Source of the DNA: Candidatus Rokuibacteriota bacterium
Lineage (GTDB): Bacteria; Methylomirabilota; Methylomirabilia; Rokubacteriales; CSP1-6
Assembly: GCA_003220195.1 (NCBI GenBank)
Contig: QHRT01000008.1
Location: 1 to 18,203, forward strand
Direction: 5' to 3'
DNA length: 18,203 bases
Positions 1-8,531 of this stretch are shown one piece after another. The notes below the pieces were generated by a model that had not been told where the DNA came from, made no database searches, and saw nothing but the letters and a program-made list of their open reading frames with translations. How positions within the stretch are numbered: the stretch's first letter is position 1; the number at the start of each line of letters is the position of its first letter. Made by a program: the position numbers and the translations under genes.

Positions 1-18
1 CGGCCGAGCGGCTTGACC
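1..18 (+). rRNA. 23S rRNA, 3' terminal tip (partial)
   Basis: The first 18 bases resemble the conserved end of bacterial 23S rRNA (a CGGCCGAGCGGCTTGACC-type ending). They sit about 110 nt upstream of a 5S gene, as expected for a 23S-5S operon order. The bulk of the gene lies outside the window. The exact mature 3' end is uncertain by a few bases. Confidence 0.75.
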
Positions 19-127
19 ACGGTATGTCCTGATCCATACCGATGCGTCGGTGAAGCGGACGGCGAGACTCGAGAGACGACTCCTTCGACGGGGCGGCGAC
101 GTGACGAGCGTCGCCGCCGTCAACGAC
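19..127 (+). other. 23S-5S internal transcribed spacer with two hairpins
   Basis: The spacer contains two clear stem-loops. A 7-bp stem pairs 20-26 with 35-41, just after the 23S end. A perfect 10-bp GC-rich stem pairs 92-101 with 109-118 (loop 102-108), just before the 5S. Such stems in rRNA spacers usually act in precursor processing; that role is inferred here. No tRNA is present in the spacer. Confidence 0.6.
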
Positions 128-248
128 TTCCCGGTGGCGATGCCGGAGGGGCCACACCCGTTCCCATCCCGAACACGGTCGTTAAGCCCTCCAGGGCCGA
201 TGGTACTGCGCTGGTAACGGCGTGGGAGAGTAGGTCGCCGCCGGGGAA
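128..248 (+). rRNA. rrf: 5S ribosomal RNA
   Basis: The segment carries the conserved 5S core: a GGAGGGGCCACACCCG-type block near 145, CCCATCCCGAACACGG near 164, GTTAAGCCCTCCAG near 181, GATGGTACTGC near 199, and GGGAGAGTAGGTCGCCGCC near the end. The terminal helix pairs TTCCC at 128-132 with GGGAA at 244-248. The length of about 121 nt is normal. It belongs to the rRNA operon whose 23S gene ends at the start of the window. Ends are set by the terminal helix and may be off by a few bases. Confidence 0.96.
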
Positions 249-252
249 CTTC

Positions 253-287
253 AAAGCGCGCCGGGCCACACCGCCCGGCGCGCTTTT
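253..287 (+). terminator. Rho-independent terminator of the rRNA operon
   Basis: A perfect stem pairs 253-266 (AAAGCGCGCCGGGC) with 273-286 (GCCCGGCGCGCTTT), with a 6-nt loop and a T run at 284-287. It lies 5 nt after the 5S gene. The stem is symmetric, so it could also stop the minus-strand rhomboid transcript ending at 313. Confidence 0.9.
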
Positions 288-312
288 GCGTTGTGGTATC
301 CGGAACCTCGCC

Positions 313-1140
313 TCAGCTCAGGAACGCGCTCGACCACGCAAGGCCGAACGCGATCAGCGTCAGCCCGATGCATGCGCTCGCCAACAGGTGATCCAGGACC
401 GTTTCGGACCGCTGATCCTCGAAGGAGAGCATCAGTCCAGCGAGGAAGCCGCCCAGGAACCCGCCGGCGTGAGCGTAGTTGTTCACGCTTCTCATAAAGA
501 AGCCCAGGATGAAGAGTAGAAGGGCCCACTGGCCGTATTGCTTCAGCACCAGAGTGCCGAACGTTCCTCCGCGCTTGCGTCCGTACGCCACCATCGCGCC
601 GAGCAGCCCGAAGATCGACCCTGACGCTCCGACGGTGAACGGAATGCCGATCGTGTCGGACACGACAAAGCCGAGCGCGCCGGAGACGGTGAAGATCACG
701 AAGAATCGTCCCGGTCCGTACAGCTCCTCCACGGCGGGTCCGAGTTGCCGGATCCACAGCACGTTGAAGAGGATGTGAAGGATTCCGCCGTGCAGATAGA
801 TGGCAGTGAGGACGGTCCACCAGTGGCCGGCCGGCCACAGATCGTATCCGGTTGCCCCAAGAGCCAGCAGCGCGCGACCGCTCGGCTCGAAGAGCTCGAA
901 GCTCCCTCTCGGGCGAATCGCCGCGGCCGGATCGAACACGAGGCTCACGACGTAGAGCGCAATACAGGCGATCGTGACAGCACCGGTGAGCCCGTGCCGG
1001 CCGTAGAGCGATCGAAGCCGCGCGAGAAACGCCCAGCGACCCGGATGCTTGTGACCGCAGACCAGGCACACGGTCGCATCGGCGTTCGTGAGGCGACCGC
1101 AGAATGGACACAGGATCGCGCCACGGCGCCTAGCGGCCAT
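313..1140 (-). CDS. Rhomboid family intramembrane serine protease with N-terminal zinc ribbon
   Basis: The 275-aa protein begins with a Cys4 zinc ribbon (C11, C14, C25, C28), followed by a membrane segment at about 52-70 and a rhomboid core. The serine motif GASGSIFG is at 171-178 (S173), the catalytic histidine lies in NYAHAGGF (H224), and the HxxxN element is H122-N126. Rhomboids cut substrate proteins within or next to the membrane by a Ser-His dyad. The zinc ribbon faces the cytoplasm by inference and may recruit or regulate. The start ATG lies inside the end of yacG (11-nt overlap), so the two are translationally coupled. The substrate cannot be told from sequence. Confidence 0.93.
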   Translation of the reverse strand: MAARRRGAILCPFCGRLTNADATVCLVCGHKHPGRWAFLARLRSLYGRHGLTGAVTIACIALYVVSLVFDPAAAIRPRGSFELFEPSGRALLALGATGYDLWPAGHWWTVLTAIYLHGGILHILFNVLWIRQLGPAVEELYGPGRFFVIFTVSGALGFVVSDTIGIPFTVGASGSIFGLLGAMVAYGRKRGGTFGTLVLKQYGQWALLLFILGFFMRSVNNYAHAGGFLGGFLAGLMLSFEDQRSETVLDHLLASACIGLTLIAFGLAWSSAFLS

Positions 1141-1363
1141 GGTCTCGCCGCTCGGGTAGCGTCGGCGCTTCGCCGGTTTCGGTGGGCGAATCGCCAGCGA
1201 CGCGATAGCGCTCGTCGAGCCAGCGACCGAGATCGATCAGCCGACAGGTCAGAGAACAGAACGGCCGGTGCGGATTGCCCGTCCTCGCGGTCGGTGCGCG
1301 GCACATCGGACACTTCGGGCCGCGCGAGCCGCGCGCGGCCTCATGCTCGTCCGCAGCCGGCAT
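1130..1363 (-). CDS. yacG: YacG-like zinc-binding protein (DNA gyrase inhibitor family)
   Basis: A 77-aa protein with the YacG pattern: CPMC and, about 15 residues later, FCSLTC give a Cys4 zinc site. This is followed by the family-typical helix RLIDLGRWLDERYRVAGD. E. coli YacG binds GyrB and inhibits gyrase; whether this homologue does so is inferred. The N-terminal extension of about 16 residues before the first Cys is slightly long. The chosen ATG has no strong Shine-Dalgarno sequence, so a shorter start cannot be excluded. The gene is first in a two-gene operon with the rhomboid and is driven by the minus-strand promoter at 1413-1442. Confidence 0.85.
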   Translation of the reverse strand: MPAADEHEAARGSRGPKCPMCRAPTARTGNPHRPFCSLTCRLIDLGRWLDERYRVAGDSPTETGEAPTLPERRDHGR

Positions 1364-1412
1364 CCCGTGACCACCGCGAATGGCTCGAACCGAACAAGAG
1401 CGCCACGAAGCT

Positions 1413-1442
1413 ATCGTACGGGGCGCGTGCGAAGAGTGTCAA
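1413..1442 (-). promoter_or_regulatory. Sigma70-type promoter for yacG-rhomboid
   Basis: On the minus strand a perfect -35 TTGACA (1437-1442) is followed by an 18-nt spacer and a -10 TACGAT (1413-1418). It lies about 50 nt upstream of the yacG start. The bases after TTGACA continue as CTC, matching the opposite-facing promoter at 1495. Confidence 0.6.
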
Positions 1443-1494
1443 ACGCGCCCCCCACCGATCCGGTCTGCAAGCTGCGGCCAGAGCCGCGATTTCG

Positions 1495-1523
1495 TTGACA
1501 CTCGCGGACCGGTCGCGTAGAGT
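1495..1523 (+). promoter_or_regulatory. Sigma70-type promoter for the pyrophosphatase operon
   Basis: A perfect -35 TTGACA (1495-1500), a 17-nt spacer and a -10 TAGAGT (1518-1523) precede the coding start at 1595 by about 70 nt. Both hexamers and the spacing are identical to the minus-strand promoter at 6896-6924. Confidence 0.7.
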
Positions 1524-1594
1524 GCGCGTGACGAGTCGTCCCGAGAGAAGGTCGACGACGGGATCCCCCCATCAAGGCAAGGAGCCAGCGACGC

Positions 1595-2044
1595 ATGCGT
1601 GACAGGAGCAGGAGTTTGCGCTGTCTTCGCCGAGGGCCCGCATCCGAGCGCGCGATCATCGCCGGCGTCACGCTGCTGGTTCTGTGCGTCGTGCTGCTGA
1701 CGACGGCTCCGTTCGCCGCGGTTGCGGAGGCCGCTGGTGGCGAGGCGAGCCTGATCGTGCCCGACCTCGGGCAGGTGACGGTCCTCGGCGTCAACGGGCG
1801 CGCGCTGCTCGTCGTGGGACTCGGGGTGTGCGTCCTCGGGCTCGTCTTCGGTCTCGTGATCTTTTTCCAGCTCCGGAACCTGCCGGTGCACGACTCGATG
1901 CGCGAGATCTCCGAGCTCATCTACGAAACGTGCAAGACCTACCTGGTGACCCAGGGCAAGTTCCTGCTCATTCTCGAGGCCTTCATCGCGCTCGTCATCC
2001 TCTTCTACTTCGGCCTGTTGCTGCGGCTCGACGCGAGCAAGGTC
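1595..2044 (+). CDS. hppA: Membrane-bound proton pyrophosphatase, N-terminal part (separated from the rest by a frameshift)
   Basis: This reading frame encodes about 150 recognisable residues of a membrane pyrophosphatase. There is a hydrophobic N-terminal segment (about 20-45), a second membrane helix (about 68-92), then the stretch NLPVHDSMREISELIYETCK and a third helix ending in FYFGLLLRLDASKV. The start ATG has a clear AAGGAG at 1579-1584, 10 nt upstream. After about 2044 the frame stays open to 3745 but no longer encodes pyrophosphatase, and homologous sequence resumes in the +1 frame at about 2049. By comparison with remembered family members, about 10 residues of a membrane helix also appear to be missing at the junction. 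The event is therefore probably a short deletion of 3n+2 bases rather than a single-base slip. Confidence 0.8.
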
Positions 2045-2078
2045 GTTCGGCGGCAGCTATGGCGTCGCGTGGTTCGGG

Positions 2079-4084
<2,006 letters not shown>

Positions 4085-4085
<1 letters not shown>

Positions 4086-4732
4086 TGGAATTCCTTCTCG
4101 ACCTGGCGACGGGGCACTACGCGCTCGATGACCTGATCCGGTGGGGTGGCTATGCCGTCCTCGTCGCGATCGTCTTCACCGAAACCGGTTTGCTGGTGGG
4201 CTTCTTCCTTCCCGGCGACTCGCTGCTCCTCACCGCCGGCGTGGTCGCCGCAGCCGGCGGCCTGAACATCTGGTGGCTCAACCTGCTGCTGGCCGTCGCC
4301 GCTATCGCGGGCGACAGCACAGGGTACGCGATCGGTGCCCGGGTCGGACCGCGCCTCTTCACGCGCGAGAAGTCGTGGCTCTTCAACCCGAAACACGTGG
4401 ACCGGACACGCGAGTTCTACGCGCGATACGGAGCGAAGACCATCGTCATCGCTCGCTTCGTGCCGATCGTTCGTACGTTCGCTCCGGTCGTCGCCGGCGT
4501 CGGGCAGATGCTGTACCGCCGCTTCATCGTCTACAACGTCGTGGGCGGTATCGGATGGGTCGTCAGCATGACCCTGGCTGGGTACCTGCTCGGACGTGCG
4601 GTACCCAATCTCGGTGCGCACATCCACATCGTCGTGGCGGTCGTGATCGTCCTGTCGTTCGTTCCGATCGGTGTGGAGATCATCCGCGAGCGGAGGAGGC
4701 GACCGACCTGGTCGCAGGTGCCGCGGCGCTGA
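4085..4732 (+). CDS. DedA family membrane protein
   Basis: The 215-aa protein matches the DedA/SNARE-associated family. A half-helix region contains an acidic residue and an FLPGD motif (E33, P43-D45), and the conserved ARFVPIVRTFAPVVAG segment (R124, R130) is followed by membrane helices to about 200. DedA proteins are half-transporter-like membrane proteins. Several members recycle undecaprenyl phosphate or scramble phospholipids; this member's substrate is not known. The start is GTG at 4085, overlapping the preceding stop by one base (TAGTG), which implies translational coupling to the pyrophosphatase gene. The arginine-rich tail is cytoplasmic by the positive-inside rule. Confidence 0.9.
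4692..4699 (+). promoter_or_regulatory. Shine-Dalgarno sequence that decides a CTG start
   Basis: GGAGGAGG lies inside the 3' end of the DedA gene, 8 nt before an in-frame CTG at 4708. No ATG, GTG or TTG occurs in that frame in the roughly 60 nt upstream, and the first downstream one is a GTG at 4798. Confidence 0.6.
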
Positions 4733-5577
4733 TCGGGCGGCTTCCGACGCCCGTCGGGCTCTGGCTCGGGCGTCGTGCCGGTGATCTCGCATACGCCGTG
4801 CTGCGACGGCGCCGGCTCCTTGCGCTCTCCAACATCGCGATAGCCTTTCCGGCGCTGTCCGCCGCGGAGCGGCGCGCGCTGTGCCGCCGCGCCTATCGTC
4901 ATCTCGGCATGGTCGCGGTCGACGTGAGTCGCATGCTTGGCCGTGGAGACCGGCTGCTCGAGACCGTCAGCGTCGTGGGACGAGAACACCTCGACGGCGT
5001 GATGACGCGGGTCGGCCGCGCACTCGCCGTCACCGCCCATCTCGGAAGCTGGGAGCTTTTGAGCCTCGCCCCCGCGCTGGTCGGGCATCCGGTGTCGATC
5101 GTCGTGCGCCCGCTCGACGCGGGCTGGCTCGATCCGCTCGTTGCCCGAGCGCGGCGGTCGCACGGCATGGAGGTGATCGCCAAAAGCCGCGCCGCGCGCG
5201 AGATTCTCGAGGCGCTGCGGGGGGGCCGTGTCGTGGCACTGCTGCTCGACCAGAACGCGTCGCGCCGCGAAGGCGCCTTCGTCCCCTTCTTCGGGCGCCT
5301 GGCCAGCACTTCACGCAGCGCCGCAGTGCTGTCGCTGCGCAGCGGAGTGCCGATCGTTCCGGTCTTCATCCGTCGAGAGAGTCCTGTTCGTCACGTGATC
5401 ACGTTCGAACCGCCGCTACCCGAGCCAGAGCGCTATGGCGAAGCGGCCGTGATCGAGCTCACGGCCCGGTGCACCGAAGCGATCGAGCGCGCGGTTCGCG
5501 CCGCGCCGGAGCAGTGGCTCTGGATGCACGACCGCTGGCGGACGCGGCCACCGGTGGAGGCGACGGTCCGCGCATGA
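4708..5577 (+). CDS. LpxL/HtrB-type lipid A (lysophospholipid) acyltransferase family protein
   Basis: The 289-aa protein (from CTG 4708) carries the HX4E catalytic motif HLGSWE at 111-116, followed by a DQN at 181-183, FVPFFGRLASTSRSAAVLS at 191-209, PIVPVF at 215-220 and the typical end PEQWLWMHDRW at 267-277. Family members transfer a fatty acyl chain to a lipid A precursor or a related glycolipid at the inner membrane. The usual hydrophobic N-terminal anchor is weak here. The CTG start is chosen because a strong GGAGGAGG sits 8 nt upstream and the alternative GTG at 4798 would remove 30 residues that look family-like. It overlaps the DedA gene by 25 nt. The last bases share ATGA with the next gene. 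Confidence 0.88.
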   Translation: MVAGAAALIGRLPTPVGLWLGRRAGDLAYAVLRRRRLLALSNIAIAFPALSAAERRALCRRAYRHLGMVAVDVSRMLGRGDRLLETVSVVGREHLDGVMTRVGRALAVTAHLGSWELLSLAPALVGHPVSIVVRPLDAGWLDPLVARARRSHGMEVIAKSRAAREILEALRGGRVVALLLDQNASRREGAFVPFFGRLASTSRSAAVLSLRSGVPIVPVFIRRESPVRHVITFEPPLPEPERYGEAAVIELTARCTEAIERAVRAAPEQWLWMHDRWRTRPPVEATVRA

Positions 5578-6203
5578 TCGCGGTGGTTCTGATCGCGGCG
5601 GCCCTGCACAGCGTCGTCGCGCAAGGACCGCTCGACACGGACGTTGCGGCGTACGATCCGGGGCGGACCGGCGTCGTCTCGGGCCGGGTGTACGAGGAAC
5701 GCGCGAAGCCGACCGCTCCGGACCGCCCCGTTCCGACGGCCGTCGTGTGGCTCGTGCCGCGATCGGAAACGCTGCTGCATCGTCTGAACGAGATCAAGGA
5801 GCACGGCCGCGACTCCATGAAGGCCTACCGCGGCGCTGCCGCACGCATTCGTCGAGAACGCGAGCAGTACGAGCGGGTGTTGTGGCAGGCCGGTGGGGCC
5901 GACCTCGTGTTCCAGGCGCAGGCGGACGCGAGCGGACGGTTCTCCTTCGATCACGTGCCCCGCGGGGCCTGGCTCGTCTTGGGGTGGCGATCGGTGCTGT
6001 TCGATGCAAAGACCGATCGGGTGCCGCAGCGGCAGTGGGGCACCTTCGCCCTGGCGCCGCGGCTGGACCGCTATCAGGGAATCACGGTGTGGTTGACCGA
6101 GATCACAGTCGATGAGGCAACTCCGGTGACGATCGAGCTCACGGACCGGAACGTGTGGTTCACCGGAGTGCTCGAGGAAATGAAGCCGGGCGCCAGCCGC
6201 TGA
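5574..6203 (+). CDS. Secreted protein of unknown function with carboxypeptidase-regulatory-like fold
   Basis: I do not recognise this 209-aa protein beyond its outline. It has a short cleavable-looking signal peptide (1-16, ending VVAQ). A beta-rich region follows (GVVSGRVYEE, then TAVVWLVP), then a charged helical insert at about 64-103, and more strands including SGRFSFDHVPRGAWLVLGW. The last of these is typical of carboxypeptidase-regulatory-like or transthyretin-like beta sandwiches. A periplasmic or surface location is inferred. ATG 5574 overlaps the stop of the acyltransferase (ATGA), and GGTGGAGG lies about 14 nt upstream. It is the last gene of the plus-strand operon before a large inverted repeat. 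Confidence 0.75.
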   Translation: MIAVVLIAAALHSVVAQGPLDTDVAAYDPGRTGVVSGRVYEERAKPTAPDRPVPTAVVWLVPRSETLLHRLNEIKEHGRDSMKAYRGAAARIRREREQYERVLWQAGGADLVFQAQADASGRFSFDHVPRGAWLVLGWRSVLFDAKTDRVPQRQWGTFALAPRLDRYQGITVWLTEITVDEATPVTIELTDRNVWFTGVLEEMKPGASR

Positions 6204-6285
6204 GAGTTCGTGAAACACTCGACCACGGGAGCTTCCGAGCTCCCCGCTCCGCGTCCGAGTGTTTCCACGAACTGAGCTGGCGCCC
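6188..6285. repeat. Nested inverted repeat (probable bidirectional terminator) between convergent genes
   Basis: Three nested pairs of arms are visible. The outer pair is GGGCGCCAGC (6188-6197) with GCTGGCGCCC (6276-6285). The middle pair is AGTTCGTGAAACACTCG (6205-6221) with CGAGTGTTTCCACGAACT (6256-6273, one bulged C). The inner pair is GGGAGC (6227-6232) with GCTCCC (6239-6244). It spans the end of the plus-strand gene at 6203 and reaches almost to the end of the minus-strand gene at 6294. There is no T run, so termination is inferred from position and pairing. Confidence 0.75.
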
Positions 6286-6293
6286 GGTCGACG

Positions 6294-6749
6294 TTACTTC
6301 TTCTCCGCGGGCTTCTCGGCCGGCTTCATCTCGCCGGACGCCTTCTCCGTCTTCTTGGAGGAGCCCGCCGATACCATGACGGTCTGAGCGGTCGGCTTTC
6401 CGTCTTTCTCCATGTACCGCACGCTGACCGAGTCCCCGGGCTTGACATCAGCGGCCGTGATGTCCTTGCCGCCCTTCTTGATCTTCGTCGAGGGGTCGAC
6501 GGCGAACGTCCACTCGGCTTCCTTGCCCTTTTCCTTGCCGGCGACGACCAGGCTGTCGGCCGCGGCGGATTTCACGGTGCCCCGAGCGCTCTTGGCCGCC
6601 ATCTTCTTCTCGCCGCCGGCGGCCTTGTCCATCTTCTTCTCGCCCTCGGCCTTCTTTTCGGGCGTCGTCGTGGAGGTCTGCGCCACGGCGAACCCGGCCA
6701 CTCCTGTCACGAATACGACCGCGACCAGCACGCTCAACAGTCTCTTCAC
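6294..6749 (-). CDS. Secreted Lys/Glu-rich protein with a DUF5666-like beta domain
   Basis: From GTG 6749 the protein is 151 aa. It has a clear signal peptide (KR, then a hydrophobic stretch 4-22, and an AVAQ cleavage region), a charged linker with two GEKKM repeats at 36-50, and a small beta domain at about 54-127. That domain contains ARGTVKSAAADSLVV, DPSTKIKKGGKDITAADVKPGDSVSVRY and TAQTVMV, resembling the OB-like DUF5666 pattern. A Lys/Glu-rich tail follows. The GTG is preferred over an upstream ATG at 6839 because AAGGAG (6760-6765) lies 10 nt before it and the signal peptide then starts at once. Function is unknown; a periplasmic location is inferred. It is monocistronic, with its promoter at 6896-6924. 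Confidence 0.82.
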   Translation of the reverse strand: MKRLLSVLVAVVFVTGVAGFAVAQTSTTTPEKKAEGEKKMDKAAGGEKKMAAKSARGTVKSAAADSLVVAGKEKGKEAEWTFAVDPSTKIKKGGKDITAADVKPGDSVSVRYMEKDGKPTAQTVMVSAGSSKKTEKASGEMKPAEKPAEKK

Positions 6750-6759
6750 GGGCGGTAAT

Positions 6760-6765
6760 CTCCTT
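6760..6765 (-). promoter_or_regulatory. Shine-Dalgarno sequence deciding the GTG start at 6749
   Basis: AAGGAG on the minus strand lies 10 nt upstream of GTG 6747-6749. It supports the short form with a signal peptide at the N-terminus instead of a 30-residue longer ORF. Confidence 0.65.
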
Positions 6766-6895
6766 GTGGGTGGTTGAAGTTTCGATGATTCCCGCGTCCG
6801 GAACCGCGCCGAAAGCTCGTTCTGGCCTCCTTCCTTCACTCGCCAGTGGTCTGGAGTGTAACTAGCTGAGAATGTTGCAAGAATGACAGTTCCTC

Positions 6896-6924
6896 ACTCT
6901 ATGGGCACCGACGGTGCGTGTCAA
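6896..6924 (-). promoter_or_regulatory. Sigma70-type promoter with a palindrome in its spacer
   Basis: On the minus strand TTGACA (6919-6924) is followed by a 17-nt spacer and TAGAGT (6896-6901). The spacer holds the perfect dyad GCACCG-A-CGGTGC (6906-6918), a position where repressors or MerR-type regulators often bind. The leader to GTG 6749 would be about 140 nt. Confidence 0.6.
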
Positions 6925-6929
6925 GGGCA

Positions 6930-6959
6930 TTGACCCGTTCCGGCCGTCCATGGTAAGAA
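6930..6959 (+). promoter_or_regulatory. Candidate promoter for the transglycosylase gene
   Basis: TTGACC (6930-6935), an 18-nt spacer and TAAGAA (6954-6959) precede the ATG at 6982. The leader would be very short (about 15 nt). It is divergent to, and only about 5 nt from, the promoter at 6896-6924. Confidence 0.4.
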
Positions 6960-6981
6960 ATGACCGGGTTTCTGGGATTCC

Positions 6982-8259
6982 ATGGCGAATCGACCCCGTT
7001 TTGTCGCGGCGCTCGTCGGTTTCACGCTGTTTTTGACCTCTGGCGCCTTCGTGTCGACTGGCGCCGACTCCACTTCACTGTCACCAGGCCCTGGCAACAC
7101 GCTCGCGCCGCCAACCGCTCCGGAAGCCGTTGGCCGCGCCGATCTGTCTGGTGAACCGACAGTGCCGGAGCGTGGTTCCGCGGCCGAGGCGGCCCTCAGT
7201 TTGGCCACCTCCGACCCACGCACTTGGACTCCGAGTGACCTCACCCCGACGACGGTGACCGTTCGCACCAACCTGCCGGCCTATCCCGTGATGGTGACGC
7301 CTCAGGTCCGATATTTCCTCGAGCGTTTCACCGGATCGTACCGGGCGATCGTGGGGACCTGGCTGGCGCGATCGGAGCGCTACCTCGGGATGATCCGGGA
7401 AATTCTGAGGAGCCGCGGCCTTCCCGAAGAACTGGCCTTTACGGCCATGATCGAGAGCGGGTTCAATCCGATGGCCGTTTCGCAAGCCGGCGCGGTCGGT
7501 CTCTGGCAATTCATGGCGGCGACGGCACGCCGCTACGGTCTCCGTGTCGACTCGTGGGTCGACGAGCGGCTCGATCCCGAGAAGTCGACCTTTGCCGCCG
7601 CCGCATATCTCCGCGACCTGCACCAGCAATTCGGCTCGTGGACGCTCGCGCAGGCCGCGTACAACGCCGGCGAATCGAAGTTGACGCGGGCGATCCGTAG
7701 CGCCGGGTCCGACGATTTCTGGACTCTGGCAAGGACGAGCTTCCTCAAGCAGGAGACTCGGGAATTCGTGCCGCAGATCATCGCCGCGACGCTCATCGGC
7801 CGCGATCCAGACGGCTACGGTTTCCAGACCGGCGAGACCACCATGACGGCGTTCGAGCTGGTTTCGGTGCCGCCGTCGACCGAGCTCGGGCGACTCGCGA
7901 CGGCCACGGGCCTCTCGCCGGTGACGCTCCGCAGTCTGAACCCCACTCTGGTGCGTGGCGTGACACCGCCCGGCGCGGCATACGATCTGAAAATCCCGGT
8001 CGGTGCAGCGGCTGCCGTCGTCGCTGCCCTCGATGCACCGACGACAGTCGGTGAGAGACCCGCGAGGAGGGCGGCAGCGAGCTCGCCGGTGCACGTGGTG
8101 AGGCCGCGGGACACGGTGTCGTCGATCGCGAGACACTACGGGATTTCCGTCGGTGACGTCGTCCGATGGAACAGCCTGGACAAGCAAGACCAGATTCGTC
8201 CCGGTGATCGCTTGCGAGTCTCCGAGACACGGCCCTCGCGCGACCGTCAAGCCAGGTGA
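6982..8259 (+). CDS. Membrane-bound/secreted lytic murein transglycosylase (MltD-like, SLT plus LysM)
   Basis: The 425-aa protein has an N-terminal signal or anchor segment (6-24) and a Pro/Ser/Thr-rich linker to about 100. A GH23 SLT domain at about 115-275 contains the catalytic glutamate in MIESGFNP (E158), followed by AGAVGLWQFM and AQAAYNAGESKL (AYNAG 226-230). A degenerate LysM-like stretch lies at about 288-340, and a good LysM domain at 370-414 (VVRPRDTVSSIARHYG to IRPGDRLRV). It cleaves peptidoglycan glycan strands with formation of 1,6-anhydro ends and binds the wall through LysM. No lipobox cysteine is present, unlike E. coli MltD. The stop overlaps the next start (GTGA). Confidence 0.93.
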   Translation: MANRPRFVAALVGFTLFLTSGAFVSTGADSTSLSPGPGNTLAPPTAPEAVGRADLSGEPTVPERGSAAEAALSLATSDPRTWTPSDLTPTTVTVRTNLPAYPVMVTPQVRYFLERFTGSYRAIVGTWLARSERYLGMIREILRSRGLPEELAFTAMIESGFNPMAVSQAGAVGLWQFMAATARRYGLRVDSWVDERLDPEKSTFAAAAYLRDLHQQFGSWTLAQAAYNAGESKLTRAIRSAGSDDFWTLARTSFLKQETREFVPQIIAATLIGRDPDGYGFQTGETTMTAFELVSVPPSTELGRLATATGLSPVTLRSLNPTLVRGVTPPGAAYDLKIPVGAAAAVVAALDAPTTVGERPARRAAASSPVHVVRPRDTVSSIARHYGISVGDVVRWNSLDKQDQIRPGDRLRVSETRPSRDRQAR

Positions 8260-8495
8260 CGATCGAGATCAGGCTCTTCGCCACGCTCGCCGAGTTCCTC
8301 CCCCCTGGCAGCCGGTCCGGTACCGCAATTCTCGACGTTCCCGACGCGAGCCGCGTGGCCGACGTGATCGAGTCGCTCGGTATTCCGTCCACGCTGCCGT
8401 GCATCGTGCTGGTGAACGGCGAGGACACCGACACCGACCGCTCGCTGACGGCCGGTGATGTCGTCAGCCTCTTCCCACCACTGGCCGGCGGTTAG
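8256..8495 (+). CDS. MoaD/ThiS family ubiquitin-like sulfur carrier protein
   Basis: A 79-aa beta-grasp protein. It starts IEIRLFATLAEFLP, ends SLFPPLAGG with the terminal Gly-Gly needed for thiocarboxylation, and has VLVNGEDTD and LTAGDVVSLFPP, as in MoaD. MoaD-type carriers donate sulfur to molybdopterin; ThiS-type carriers serve thiamine. The LFPPLAGG end is closer to MoaD-like proteins. The GTG start overlaps the previous stop by four bases (GTGA), so it is co-translated with the transglycosylase. No other cofactor-synthesis gene is adjacent. Its nearness to the selenocysteine genes is suggestive because many selenoproteins are molybdenum formate dehydrogenases, but that link is inference. 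Confidence 0.85.
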   Translation: MTIEIRLFATLAEFLPPGSRSGTAILDVPDASRVADVIESLGIPSTLPCIVLVNGEDTDTDRSLTAGDVVSLFPPLAGG

Positions 8496-8531
8496 CATCC
8501 CCCGGCGAAAAGCCCTCGCGCACGCAAGTGG

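Noticed and set aside
4141..4707. N-terminal extension of the acyltransferase frame up to ATG 4141
   Set aside because: This part is the DedA gene read out of frame; family similarity starts only after 4708.
6750..6839. Longer start (ATG 6839) for the minus-strand secreted protein
   Set aside because: It would bury the signal peptide behind 30 polar residues; GTG 6749 has a good Shine-Dalgarno.
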